64,000 bases of DNA from Nocardia colli. GTDB lineage: Bacteria; Actinomycetota; Actinomycetes; Mycobacteriales; Mycobacteriaceae. The translations under genes and the position numbers were made by a program. The DNA is taken from NCBI RefSeq assembly GCF_008704205.1, contig NZ_VXLC01000014.1, positions 186,001-250,000 on the forward strand. Reading direction: 5' to 3'. Below the pieces are notes generated by a model. That model was not told where the DNA came from, did not search any database, and saw only the letters and a program-made list of their open reading frames with translations. Positions within the stretch are counted from its first letter, which is position 1; the number at the start of each line of letters is the position of its first letter. Shown here piece after piece: positions 53,629 to 61,517 of this stretch.

Positions 53629-55135
53629 TATTGCGACAACACAAGTGCGGCAACCGGATACGGCGGCGGCGCAGCCGCCGTTCGCGGTGGTCGGCGTCGC
53701 CGCGATCGCGATCGCGGCGGCGATCGCGCTGCTGGCTTCGGCCGGCCGGTACGGATTCTTCGGCGACGAGCTGTATTTCATCTCCGCCGGGCGCAGGCTC
53801 GCCGTCAGTTACGCCGATCAGGGGCCGCTACTGCCGGCGATCGCCCGGCTGATGGACCTGATCGCTCCGGAATCATTGGTGGCGCAGCGTATTCCGGCGA
53901 TGCTGGTGACGGTTGCCGCGGTGCTGATCAGCGCGCAGATCGCCAGGGAGTTCGGCGGAGCGCGCAATGCCCAGCTGCTCACCGCGACCGCTTATGCGAC
54001 GTCACCTTTCCTGCTGGTGCAGGGAACCCAGTTGGCCACCAACACCGTCGACACCGCGCTGTGGGTGTTGATCAGCTGGCTGCTGATCCGCTGGGTCCGC
54101 ACCCGGCACGACTCGCTGCTGCTGTCGGCGTCCCTGGTCACCGCCCTGGATATGCAGGTCAAATGGCTGATTCCGTTCTTCTGGATCGCGGTCGCGATCG
54201 GCGTGGCGATCTACGGCCCGCGCGACCTGTTCCGCCGCCCCGCACTGTGGTTGGGTGCGGTGCTGGTCTTCTGCATGACGCTGCCGAGCCTGATCTGGCA
54301 GTCCGCCCACGACTGGCCGCAGTTGCGGCTCGGCGCGGTGGTCGCCGAGGAACAGGCCACCGTCGGCGGCCGCTACACCTGGCTGCCGCTGGCCATGGCG
54401 TCCGCCGGGCTCGTCGGCGGCGTGCTGCTGATCTACGGCATCGTGGCTCTGTTCCGCTGGGAACCGTTGCGCCAGTACCGATTCCTCGCCTTGCTTCCGA
54501 TCCTGCTCGCCGTCGCGTTCATCGCCACCGACGGCAGGGCTTACTACGCGGCAGGCTGCTACGCCGCGTTGTTCGCCGCGGGGGCGGTGCGCTGGACCGA
54601 GAAAACGGGCCGCCTGCGCACCATCGTCACCGCCACGATGATCGTCATATCCATTGTGCTGGCGGCATTCACCATGCCCTGGCAACCTGAATCCAAGATC
54701 GAGCCCGCGACCAGCGAGGCCGACGCGGGCCTGTCGATCGGCGTGTACGGCAAGTTCGGCTGGCCCGAGCTCGCCGCCGCCACCGCCGCCGCCTATCGAT
54801 CCCTCCCCGAAGCCGGCCGCGGCAACGTCGTCATCATCACCGACTCCTATTGGCAGGCAAGCGCTCTCGACGTCCTCGGCACCGACCTCCCCGCCGTCTA
54901 CAGCCCCAGCCGCGGCTTCGGCTACTTCGGCACCCCACCCGACTCCGCCACCACCGTCCTCTGGGTAGGCAACGACGAATCCGCCATCCGCCCCCTGTTC
55001 GCCTCGATAACCCCCATCGGCCGAGCCGACGCCCGCCTAGGCTTCCCCGGCTCCACCCGCGACGTAACCATCTGGCGCTGCGACGAACCCCACGCCCCCT
55101 GGTCACAAACCTGGCCCCACCTGATGAAGCTGTGA
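53621..55135 (+). CDS. GT39/ArnT-like membrane glycosyltransferase
   Basis: A 504-residue membrane protein with about ten to eleven hydrophobic helices in the first 360 residues. After the first helix the motif YGFFGDELYF has the acidic pair used by GT-C lipid-linked sugar transferases (ArnT, PMT and related). QGPLLPAIARL and VKWLIPFFW are further family-type segments. The C-terminal 150 residues are soluble and would lie outside the membrane. The acceptor and donor are unknown. It overlaps the TetR gene by eight bases, which implies joint expression. Confidence 0.8.
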   Translation: MTDIATTQVRQPDTAAAQPPFAVVGVAAIAIAAAIALLASAGRYGFFGDELYFISAGRRLAVSYADQGPLLPAIARLMDLIAPESLVAQRIPAMLVTVAAVLISAQIAREFGGARNAQLLTATAYATSPFLLVQGTQLATNTVDTALWVLISWLLIRWVRTRHDSLLLSASLVTALDMQVKWLIPFFWIAVAIGVAIYGPRDLFRRPALWLGAVLVFCMTLPSLIWQSAHDWPQLRLGAVVAEEQATVGGRYTWLPLAMASAGLVGGVLLIYGIVALFRWEPLRQYRFLALLPILLAVAFIATDGRAYYAAGCYAALFAAGAVRWTEKTGRLRTIVTATMIVISIVLAAFTMPWQPESKIEPATSEADAGLSIGVYGKFGWPELAAATAAAYRSLPEAGRGNVVIITDSYWQASALDVLGTDLPAVYSPSRGFGYFGTPPDSATTVLWVGNDESAIRPLFASITPIGRADARLGFPGSTRDVTIWRCDEPHAPWSQTWPHLMKL

Positions 55136-55192
55136 GCGCCGGCTTCCGCACGCCCTAGCGTTCAGTCGAACCATGCGTTATCCAATCTTAAG

Positions 55193-55250
55193 GGCATAAG
55201 GTTCGGTAAAGATGTCGCTTACCAAACCTTATGCCACTAAGGTTTGGTAA
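55193..55250. promoter_or_regulatory. Three-site operator upstream of fic
   Basis: Three copies of AAGGTTYGGTAA: plus strand 55198-55209, minus strand 55219-55230 and plus strand 55239-55250, spaced 20-21 bp so that all face the same side of the helix. The first two are embedded in 17-bp inverted arms (55193-55209 and 55219-55235) with one mismatch. A TAACGT -10-like box (55247-55252) overlaps the third copy. Confidence 0.7.
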
Positions 55251-55259
55251 CGTAGGAGG

Positions 55260-56474
55260 ATGGCAAACGATCCGGCGGCACCGCTATGGCCTGCGGTCGA
55301 GTATGAAGACCGCCCGTGGGCGGTTCGTAACGCCTATGTATCTCGGACCCAGCTGCGTAAGCATGCGGGTCCCTACGCGGCAGCCGTCCTTCCGGCTATC
55401 GCAGATGCTGTCGTAGCGCTACCGGCGGGTTTGCTGGCCGAGGCGGAAGAGTCGGCAAACCAACTCGCACGATTCGACGCCCACGTGTCCGCCGCGCTGG
55501 GTACAGACTGTGAGCTCGGACCGATGAGCGCCGTGTTGCTGCGCACGGAGAGCGCCGCATCGTCGCAGATCGAGAACCTGACCGTCGGTGCCCGGCAGCT
55601 GGCCCTCGCTGAGCTGGGCAAGCACACGAACCGGAACGCGCGAATCGTGACCGCGAATGTCCGAGCGATGGAAGCCGCAGTGGAGCTGAGCCGCACGGTC
55701 GATGCCGAAACTCTGCTGACCATGCATCATGCGCTGCTCGAATCATCCAGCCCGGACCATGCCGGGCGATGGCGGACCGAGCAGGTGTGGATCGGCGGTA
55801 GCAATATCGGCCCACACCTCGCCGATTTCGTTCCGCCACATCACGAGCGGATACCGGACGCGATCGCCGATCTGGTCGGTTTCGTGCGTCGCGACGACAT
55901 CCCGCTGGTCGTCCAGGTCGCCTTGGCGCACGCGCAGTTCGAGACGATTCATCCGTTCATCGACGGAAACGGTCGCACCGGACGGGCTGTGGTGCATGCG
56001 ATGCTGCGAGGCAAAGGGCTGACGCGGCATGTGACCGTGCCGATTTCGGCCGGGCTGCTGGTCAACACGGCGGCGTACTTCGACGCGCTGAACCAATATC
56101 GAGCAGGCGATCCCGCACCGATCGTTCGTCAGTTCGTCGACGCCGTGTTCTTCGCCATCGGTAGTGGGACCGATCTCGTAGAGCAGCTGAGTTCGATTCG
56201 TGCGGAGTATCGCGAGAAAACAACTGCTCGTAGTGATTCGATCGCGTGGCGGGTGATCGATCTGCTGGTCGCACAACCCGTGATCGACAACGCCTATCTC
56301 ACCCGGATCTTCGAAGTCAGTGATGTCGCCGCTCAACGTGCCATAGATCGTCTGGTCGAGTCCGGTGTGCTCCACGAGGTTTCTCAACGATCCCGCAACC
56401 GGGTATGGCAAGCCGACGACATCCTCACCGCCCTAGACGATTTCGCCGCTGGAATTCGCCGTGTGCGCGGCTGA
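55260..56474 (+). CDS. Fic-family AMP-transferase with inhibitory helix and C-terminal HTH
   Basis: A 404-residue class II Fic protein. The Fic motif HPFIDGNGRTGRA is complete (231-243), so AMP transfer to target proteins is chemically possible. The inhibitory helix motif S-x-x-x-E-N is at residues 101-106 (SSQIEN) upstream of the Fic core and would keep the enzyme off by blocking ATP with the glutamate. The C-terminal 60 residues (IDNAYLTRIFEVSDVAAQRA) form a winged-helix DNA-binding domain, so the protein probably binds the three-site operator in its own promoter. ATG 55260 is directly next to AGGAGG, with no spacing, so the transcript may be leaderless. Confidence 0.9.
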   Translation: MANDPAAPLWPAVEYEDRPWAVRNAYVSRTQLRKHAGPYAAAVLPAIADAVVALPAGLLAEAEESANQLARFDAHVSAALGTDCELGPMSAVLLRTESAASSQIENLTVGARQLALAELGKHTNRNARIVTANVRAMEAAVELSRTVDAETLLTMHHALLESSSPDHAGRWRTEQVWIGGSNIGPHLADFVPPHHERIPDAIADLVGFVRRDDIPLVVQVALAHAQFETIHPFIDGNGRTGRAVVHAMLRGKGLTRHVTVPISAGLLVNTAAYFDALNQYRAGDPAPIVRQFVDAVFFAIGSGTDLVEQLSSIRAEYREKTTARSDSIAWRVIDLLVAQPVIDNAYLTRIFEVSDVAAQRAIDRLVESGVLHEVSQRSRNRVWQADDILTALDDFAAGIRRVRG

Positions 56475-56522
56475 GCCGAAAATTCAGTAGCGGCAACGCT
56501 GTTGCTTTGACACCCTTCGGTC

Positions 56523-57269
56523 ATGGTCGACAGGGCGTTCGGTGAGGCACGGTTGGCTGCGGTTTATGACCAGTTCAATCCGTGGGAGGGGCGGGGGGAC
56601 TTCGCGTTCTATCTGCCGTTGGTGATGGGGGCGGGGTCTGTGCTCGATGTGGGGTGTGGGACCGGGGAGCTGTTGCGGCGGGCTCGGCGGGACGGGCATG
56701 CCGGGCGGTTGTGTGGGGTGGATCCGGCGGTGGGGATGTTGGAAGTCGCGCGGGGGCAAGGGGATGTCGAGTGGGTGCTCGGGGATGCGGGGGCGGTTCG
56801 GGGGTGGGGGCGGGAGTTCGAGTTGGTGGTGATGACCGGGCATGCGTTTCAGCAGCTTGTCGGTGATGACGAGGTGAGGTCGCTGTTCGAGGTGATCGCT
56901 TCGGTGTTGACCGATGACGGGTGCTTCGCGTTCGAGACGCGCAATCCGCTTGTGCGGGAATGGGAGACGTGGAATCGGCGGTATTCCGATGTGGTGTCGG
57001 ATGACGAGGGGGCGGTGGTGCATTGTGTGTGCCGAGTGACGGAACCGGTTGCGGGTGACCTGGTTTCGTTCACGCACACCTTCACCTGCGACCGCTGGGA
57101 TCGGCCCGAGGTGAGTCACAGCACGCTGCGGTTTCTCGATCGGGATGGGTTGGCGGCGTTCTTGTCCGAGGCGGGGTTGGTCGTGGCGGAGCAGTTCGGG
57201 GATTGGGATCGCAGCCCGGTGACGGCGGCCAGTCCGGAGATCATCACCGTCGCCCGCCGCGGTGCGTGA
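56523..57269 (+). CDS. Class I SAM-dependent methyltransferase
   Basis: A 248-residue enzyme of the UbiE/methyltransf_25 type. The SAM motif is VLDVGCGTGELLRRA (40-54), then CGVDPAVGMLEVAR, and VLGDAGAVRG and TGHAFQQLVGDDE in the middle. C-terminal residues carry FLDRDGLAAFLSEAGL. The first half is unusually rich in G on the coding strand. It stands 48 bp after fic; no functional link is seen. The substrate is unknown. Confidence 0.84.
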   Translation: MVDRAFGEARLAAVYDQFNPWEGRGDFAFYLPLVMGAGSVLDVGCGTGELLRRARRDGHAGRLCGVDPAVGMLEVARGQGDVEWVLGDAGAVRGWGREFELVVMTGHAFQQLVGDDEVRSLFEVIASVLTDDGCFAFETRNPLVREWETWNRRYSDVVSDDEGAVVHCVCRVTEPVAGDLVSFTHTFTCDRWDRPEVSHSTLRFLDRDGLAAFLSEAGLVVAEQFGDWDRSPVTAASPEIITVARRGA

Positions 57270-57365
57270 AGCCGGCGACGCGCCGGTGTCCGAATCGTTC
57301 AAGACCAACCGCCACTGCGCGGGTTGACTGGCTGTGTAGTCGACGTTGAGCGGAGGAGTGCGCGC

Positions 57366-57806
57366 ATGCAGGTCCATATCAACGCGATCACCCTGGGAGT
57401 GAGCGATCTCGAGCGCGCACTGCGCTTCTATCGCGACGGCCTCGGCCTCACCTCGCCGGGCATCATCGGCACCGAGTATGTCGCGGACGGCGATATACCG
57501 GGCGGCTCGGCGGCCATGTTCACCCTGGGCAACGGCCTGATGCTGTCGCTGTACTCGCGCACCGACTTGGCCACCGACGCCGCGCTCCCGGTCGATCGCG
57601 TGGCCGGTTCGCCGATGAGCCTCGGCTTCTTCGTCGACGCCCGCGAAGACGTCGACCGCATCCTCGATCAAGCCCAGCAGGCGGGCGGCACCATCGTCCG
57701 CGCGCCCCTCGAACGCCCCTGGGGCATCTATTCCGGCTACTTCACCGACCCCGACGACCACCTCTGGGAAGCCGTCTATTTCCTGAACGGCCAGCCCCCC
57801 AACTGA
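57366..57806 (+). CDS. VOC-family (glyoxalase/bleomycin-resistance fold) protein
   Basis: A 146-residue protein with GGAGGAG ahead of ATG 57366. Two beta-alpha-beta-beta-beta units typical of the vicinal-oxygen-chelate fold are visible: NAITLGVSDLERALRFYRDG, then SLGFFVDAREDVDRILDQA and the terminal SGYFTDPDDHLWEAVYF. Such proteins are glyoxalases, dioxygenases or drug-binding resistance proteins; the function here is not assigned. Confidence 0.84.
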   Translation: MQVHINAITLGVSDLERALRFYRDGLGLTSPGIIGTEYVADGDIPGGSAAMFTLGNGLMLSLYSRTDLATDAALPVDRVAGSPMSLGFFVDAREDVDRILDQAQQAGGTIVRAPLERPWGIYSGYFTDPDDHLWEAVYFLNGQPPN

Positions 57807-57846
57807 TTTCGCGCATATCACCCCGCACAAATAGGCCCCGCGAAAC

Positions 57847-57879
57847 GACAATGGCGGCGTCGGGGACGCCGCCATTGTC
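57847..57879. terminator. Bidirectional hairpin between VOC and cyclophilin genes
   Basis: A perfect 15-bp stem GACAATGGCGGCGTC (57847-57861), loop GGG, and its complement (57865-57879), in the gap of two convergent genes. Confidence 0.78.
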
Positions 57880-57892
57880 TCGAGGGGAGAAA

Positions 57893-58621
57893 CTAGATCT
57901 TGGTGGTTTCGACCTTGTTCAGGACGACGTCGTCGCGCGGCGTGCCGTCCGGGCTGCCGTCACGCGTGCCGGCCGCGGCGACGCCCTGGAGGACGTCGAG
58001 GCCGGCGGTGATGCGGCCGAACGGGGTGTAGCTCGGGGGCAGCGGGCTGTCCTTGTAGACCAGGAAGAACTGGCTGCCGTTGGTGTTCGGGCCCGCGTTC
58101 GCCATCGCGACGGTGCCCGCCGGGTAGGTCGCGCCGGCCAGGTTCTCGTCCGGGATCTGGTAGCCCGGGCCGCCGGTGCCCTGCGCGGTCGGATCGCCGC
58201 ACTGCAGGACGTAGATGCCCTGGGTGGTGATCCGGTGGCACTTGGTGTGATCGAAGTACTGCTCGTTGGACAGGAACGCGAACGAGTTGACCGTCTGCGG
58301 TGCCCGCGGATCGAGCGCGATCTGGATTGCGCCGCAGGTGGTGTCGAGCGTCGCCGAGTAGGTGGCGCCGGGTTCGGTGGCCGGGCCGGGCGCCGGGTAG
58401 GTGCGCGCGGTCACCGCGCCCTCCGCGGGCGCGCTGCATTGCCCGGGCTGTTGCTGGGTGCGCACAGTCCACGTGTTGGCCGAGACCCCGCCGGACGCGA
58501 ACGCCGCGAGCGCCGCCGCGACGGCCGCGACACCGACGACGCGCAGCACCCCGCGCGGGACGCCGAACCGCCGTCCACGTTTGCTGTTGCCGAACTGCCG
58601 CCCCTGCACTTCGCTGCTCAC
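57893..58621 (-). CDS. Membrane-anchored cyclophilin-type peptidyl-prolyl isomerase
   Basis: A 242-residue protein starting at GTG 58621 with GAAGGAG upstream. A basic N-terminus (RGRRFGVPRG) precedes one membrane helix (about 26-47), so the catalytic domain (about 75-242) lies outside the cell. Cyclophilin motifs are present: VNSFAFLSNEQYFD, FHRI-like KCHRITTQGIYVLQCGDP, IPDENL, AMANAGPNTNGSQFFLVY and YTPFGRI. Two cysteines in CHRIT and QCGDP are unusual and may form a disulfide. It assists folding of exported proteins. Confidence 0.9.
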   Translation of the reverse strand: MSSEVQGRQFGNSKRGRRFGVPRGVLRVVGVAAVAAALAAFASGGVSANTWTVRTQQQPGQCSAPAEGAVTARTYPAPGPATEPGATYSATLDTTCGAIQIALDPRAPQTVNSFAFLSNEQYFDHTKCHRITTQGIYVLQCGDPTAQGTGGPGYQIPDENLAGATYPAGTVAMANAGPNTNGSQFFLVYKDSPLPPSYTPFGRITAGLDVLQGVAAAGTRDGSPDGTPRDDVVLNKVETTKI

Positions 58622-58778
58622 CGCTAGGAATCTCCTTCATTCGGATTGCGCACCGGCTGATGCCGAGCCGAATCATCCCATCTCGCCGCCGTTCGCGTGC
58701 CGGGACGGTCCCGATCTCCGCGAAATCGAACACCAGGTTGCCGGGTCGATAACTGACGGGTTCCTCCGGTTACCGATA

Positions 58779-58848
58779 GATGTCCGTGGGCTATGGAATC
58801 CGACGCAACGGTGCCGCCGACTCGACGACAGATGTCCCTGAGCTATGT
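58779..58848. repeat. Direct repeats upstream of the cyclophilin gene
   Basis: GATGTCCGTGGGCTATGG (58779-58796) and GATGTCCCTGAGCTATGTG (58831-58849) are imperfect direct repeats 52 bp apart in the 258-bp gap (58622-58879). They could be regulator sites for the cyclophilin gene. Nothing else is seen in the gap. Confidence 0.45.
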
Positions 58849-58879
58849 GTGGCGGCCGAAACGACTGTGCGAGAACGGC

Positions 58880-60313
58880 TCAGGTGCGCCGGATGCGGCG
58901 GTAGGTGGGGACCGCGGTGGTCGCGGCGGCCAGTTCGGTGGCGAGCCAGTCGAGGTCGGCGTCGGCGAGGGGGGAGATGGTGATCCGGAGGTGGTCGGTG
59001 GGCGGCGGGTCGCCGACGATGAAGGGCCCGCCGGGGGCGGCTTTGATGCCTGCGGCGGCGAGGGAGATCATGGCGGCGTTCTCGTCGGCCACCGGGAGCC
59101 AGAGGTTGATGCCGTCGCCGCGGGCGACGGTGATGCCGCGGCGGGTCAGGGCGCGGCGGAGTTCGGCTGAGCGCCTGCGATATTCGGCGCGGGCGGTGGT
59201 GACGGCGTGGATGGCGGCGGCGTCGTCGAGCATGCTCAGCAGGACGCGTTGCAGGAGCCGGCTGGTCCAGCCCGCGCCGAGCATGCGGCGTTCGACCACC
59301 GGGTCGAGGAGGTCGGCGGGACCGCCGGCGACGGCGAGGCGCAGGTCCGCACCGTGCGATTTGGAGTACGAGCGGATGTGGACGGTGCGGCGGGGAAGGC
59401 GGCTGCCGAGGGATCGCAGCGGGGCGGCGGCGATTCCGGCGGAGTGATCGTCCTCGATGACGAGAGTGCTTGTGTCGAGCAGGATGTCGGACAGCTCGCG
59501 GATGCGGCGGGCGGTGATGGAGACGCCGGTGGGGTTCTGGCCGCGGGGTTGCAGGATGAGCGCGGTGGCGCCGTGGTCGGTGACGGCGCGGGCGAGTTCG
59601 GCGGGCAGCAGGCCGGATTCGTCCATCCGAACGGGGACGGGCCGCGCGCCGAGTCCGGCGAGCAGGTCGAGAAACGGTGGGAAGCAAGGATCTTCGACCG
59701 CTACCGCGTCACCGAGCCGGATGTGCGCGGTCAGGAGCCGATCGACCGCGTCGAGCGCGCCGTCGAGGACCGCGATCCGTTCGGCGCGAAAGGGCCAGTC
59801 GGCCCGGACTTTCGCGGCCAGCTCCGGCAGCACCGCCTCGCCGAGATAGTCGGCGGCGAGGTCACTGGCTCCGTCCCGGGTCAGATCGCGCAGTGCCGCA
59901 CCGAGATCGGGCAGTAGGTCGGGATCAGGCGTGCCGCGGGAGAGATCGATCCGAAAAGCGCTGTAGGACGGTGGATGCAGCCGTTGGTAGCGCCCGACGG
60001 CGGTAACCGGCCTGGTGGCGACGGGCGCACCGACGAAGGTCCCCGCCCGTCCGCGTGCGACGATCGCCCCGGCGGAGGCCAGCGCGCGCCATGCCTGATT
60101 CACCGTCGCGGGCGAGACCTTGAGTTCGCGAGCGACTTCGCGAACGGTGGGCAGCCTGGATCCCGGCGTCAACGCCCCCGAACGAATCTGCCTGCTGACC
60201 GCCGCCGCGATCCCCGCCGGCGTCCGATCGTCCAGGTCCGCAATGAACCGCCCGGTGTCTTTCGCGGTGGCCGCCTCCCCGCCCGCATCGGCAATCGTCG
60301 GCTCGATCGTCAC
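58880..60313 (-). CDS. MocR-type regulator (GntR HTH plus aminotransferase domain)
   Basis: A 477-residue regulator starting at GTG 60313. Residues 30-97 are a GntR winged helix (AVSRQIRSGALTPGSRLPTV and REVARELKVSPATVNQAWRA). The rest is an aminotransferase-like fold with the PLP-binding Lys318 in SYSKSHGADLRLA. MocR proteins usually activate a divergent operon in response to a PLP-bound ligand. Here the divergent operon encodes pyrimidine or hydantoin degradation, so the likely signal is a beta-amino acid or a related intermediate. It is separated from the operon by 355 bp. Confidence 0.9.
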   Translation of the reverse strand: MTIEPTIADAGGEAATAKDTGRFIADLDDRTPAGIAAAVSRQIRSGALTPGSRLPTVREVARELKVSPATVNQAWRALASAGAIVARGRAGTFVGAPVATRPVTAVGRYQRLHPPSYSAFRIDLSRGTPDPDLLPDLGAALRDLTRDGASDLAADYLGEAVLPELAAKVRADWPFRAERIAVLDGALDAVDRLLTAHIRLGDAVAVEDPCFPPFLDLLAGLGARPVPVRMDESGLLPAELARAVTDHGATALILQPRGQNPTGVSITARRIRELSDILLDTSTLVIEDDHSAGIAAAPLRSLGSRLPRRTVHIRSYSKSHGADLRLAVAGGPADLLDPVVERRMLGAGWTSRLLQRVLLSMLDDAAAIHAVTTARAEYRRRSAELRRALTRRGITVARGDGINLWLPVADENAAMISLAAAGIKAAPGGPFIVGDPPPTDHLRITISPLADADLDWLATELAAATTAVPTYRRIRRT

Positions 60314-60360
60314 ACCCCCACCTCACCCGCAGACGGCTTCGCCAGACGCACTCTCTCTAG

Positions 60361-60423
60361 GGACCCGCACCCGGAATAGGGCCCCATACCCGGTGCAGAT
60401 CCCGAGACAGGGTGCGGGGATCC
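60361..60423. repeat. Second locus of the 18-nt repeat family
   Basis: The minus strand reads CGCACCCTGTCTCGGGATCT and on to TGCACC, closely matching the repeat at 9438-9652. One unit in direct and about two in inverted orientation are present. It lies in the MocR/nitrilase intergenic region close to the MocR start. Confidence 0.65.
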
Positions 60424-60625
60424 GGCATCGACCCGCAGAGTGCGCTCGCTGAGGTCCAGCCTCCGCGAGTCTCGGACTCCACCCCTGGCGGCGGCGCGCG
60501 CAGGCGTCGGGCGCATGGGCGCTGTGCCTCCGATTCGCTCGCTCACACCGTCATTCTGCGTCGGGTGTGGCGCCGGAACTACGACCAGGCTCGAGGTTTA
60601 CGGCAACGAAACTGTTTCCGCAATC

Positions 60626-60668
60626 TTGTAACACAACCGAATTGGTTCGGCGTGAAGTATAACAAAGC
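60626..60668 (+). promoter_or_regulatory. Promoter region of the pyrimidine-degradation operon
   Basis: An imperfect palindrome ACCGAATTGGT (60637-60647), running into TTCGG, is followed by the -10-like TATAAC (60658-60663), six bases before the ATG at 60669. There is no ribosome site, so the transcript may be leaderless. TTGT-AAC-ACAA at 60626-60636 is another symmetrical site that a MocR protein might use. Beyond this and the 18-nt repeat, the 60314-60668 gap shows nothing. Confidence 0.4.
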
Positions 60669-61505
60669 ATGGGAATCGTTCGAGCCGCGCTCGTCCAGAC
60701 GAACTGGACCGGCGACAAAGAGTCCATGATCAAAGCGCACGAGGATTACGCGCGCCAGGCGGCCGCGCAGGGCGCGAAGGTGATCTGCTTCCAGGAGCTG
60801 TTCTACGGCCCCTACTTCTGCCAGTTGCAGGACACGAAGTTCTACGAGTACGCGGAGTCGGTGCCGGGTCCGACCACGGACCGATTCGCCGCGCTGGCAA
60901 AGGAATTGGGCATGGTGATGGTCCTGCCGGTGTACGAGCAGGAGCAACCGGGCCTGCTCTACAACACCGCCGCGGTGATCGACGCCGACGGCAGCTACCT
61001 GGGCAAGTACCGTAAACACCATATTCCGCACGTCAACGGCTTCTGGGAGAAGTTCTACTTCCGGCCGGGCAATCTCGGCTGGCCGGTTTTCGATACCGCG
61101 GTCGGCAAGGTCGGCGTCTATATCTGTTACGACCGGCATTTCCCGGAGGGCTGGCGCGCCCTCGGCCTGGCCGGCGCGGAGATCGTGTTCAACCCGTCCG
61201 CGACCTCGCGCGGCCTGTCCGGCTACCTGTGGAAGCTGGAGCAGCCGGCGTCCGCGGTGGCCAACGAGTACTACATCGGCGCGATCAACCGGGTCGGCAT
61301 CGAGGAGTACGGCGACGACGACTTCTACGGCACCAGCTACTTCGTCGACCCGGAGGGCAAGTTCGTCGGCGAGGTCGCCTCGGACACCGATCCCGAACTG
61401 GTGATCCGCGACCTGGACCTGGATCTGATCAAGACGGTGCGCGACCGGTGGGCCTTCTATCGCGACCGCAGGCCGGATGCCTACGGTCCGCTGGTGGCTC
61501 CCTAG
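60669..61505 (+). CDS. Beta-ureidopropionase / N-carbamoyl amidohydrolase (nitrilase superfamily)
   Basis: A 278-residue enzyme of the carbon-nitrogen hydrolase superfamily. The catalytic triad is Glu43 (CFQELFYGPYF), Lys116 (GKYRKHHIP) and Cys153 (YICYDRHFPEG). The long stretch PHVNGFWEKFYFRPGN is typical of the beta-ureidopropionase/hydantoin group. It converts N-carbamoyl-beta-alanine to beta-alanine, CO2 and ammonia, the last step of reductive pyrimidine degradation, here followed after 12 bp by dihydropyrimidinase. Confidence 0.9.
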   Translation: MGIVRAALVQTNWTGDKESMIKAHEDYARQAAAQGAKVICFQELFYGPYFCQLQDTKFYEYAESVPGPTTDRFAALAKELGMVMVLPVYEQEQPGLLYNTAAVIDADGSYLGKYRKHHIPHVNGFWEKFYFRPGNLGWPVFDTAVGKVGVYICYDRHFPEGWRALGLAGAEIVFNPSATSRGLSGYLWKLEQPASAVANEYYIGAINRVGIEEYGDDDFYGTSYFVDPEGKFVGEVASDTDPELVIRDLDLDLIKTVRDRWAFYRDRRPDAYGPLVAP

Positions 61506-61517
61506 ATCGGCGACGAC

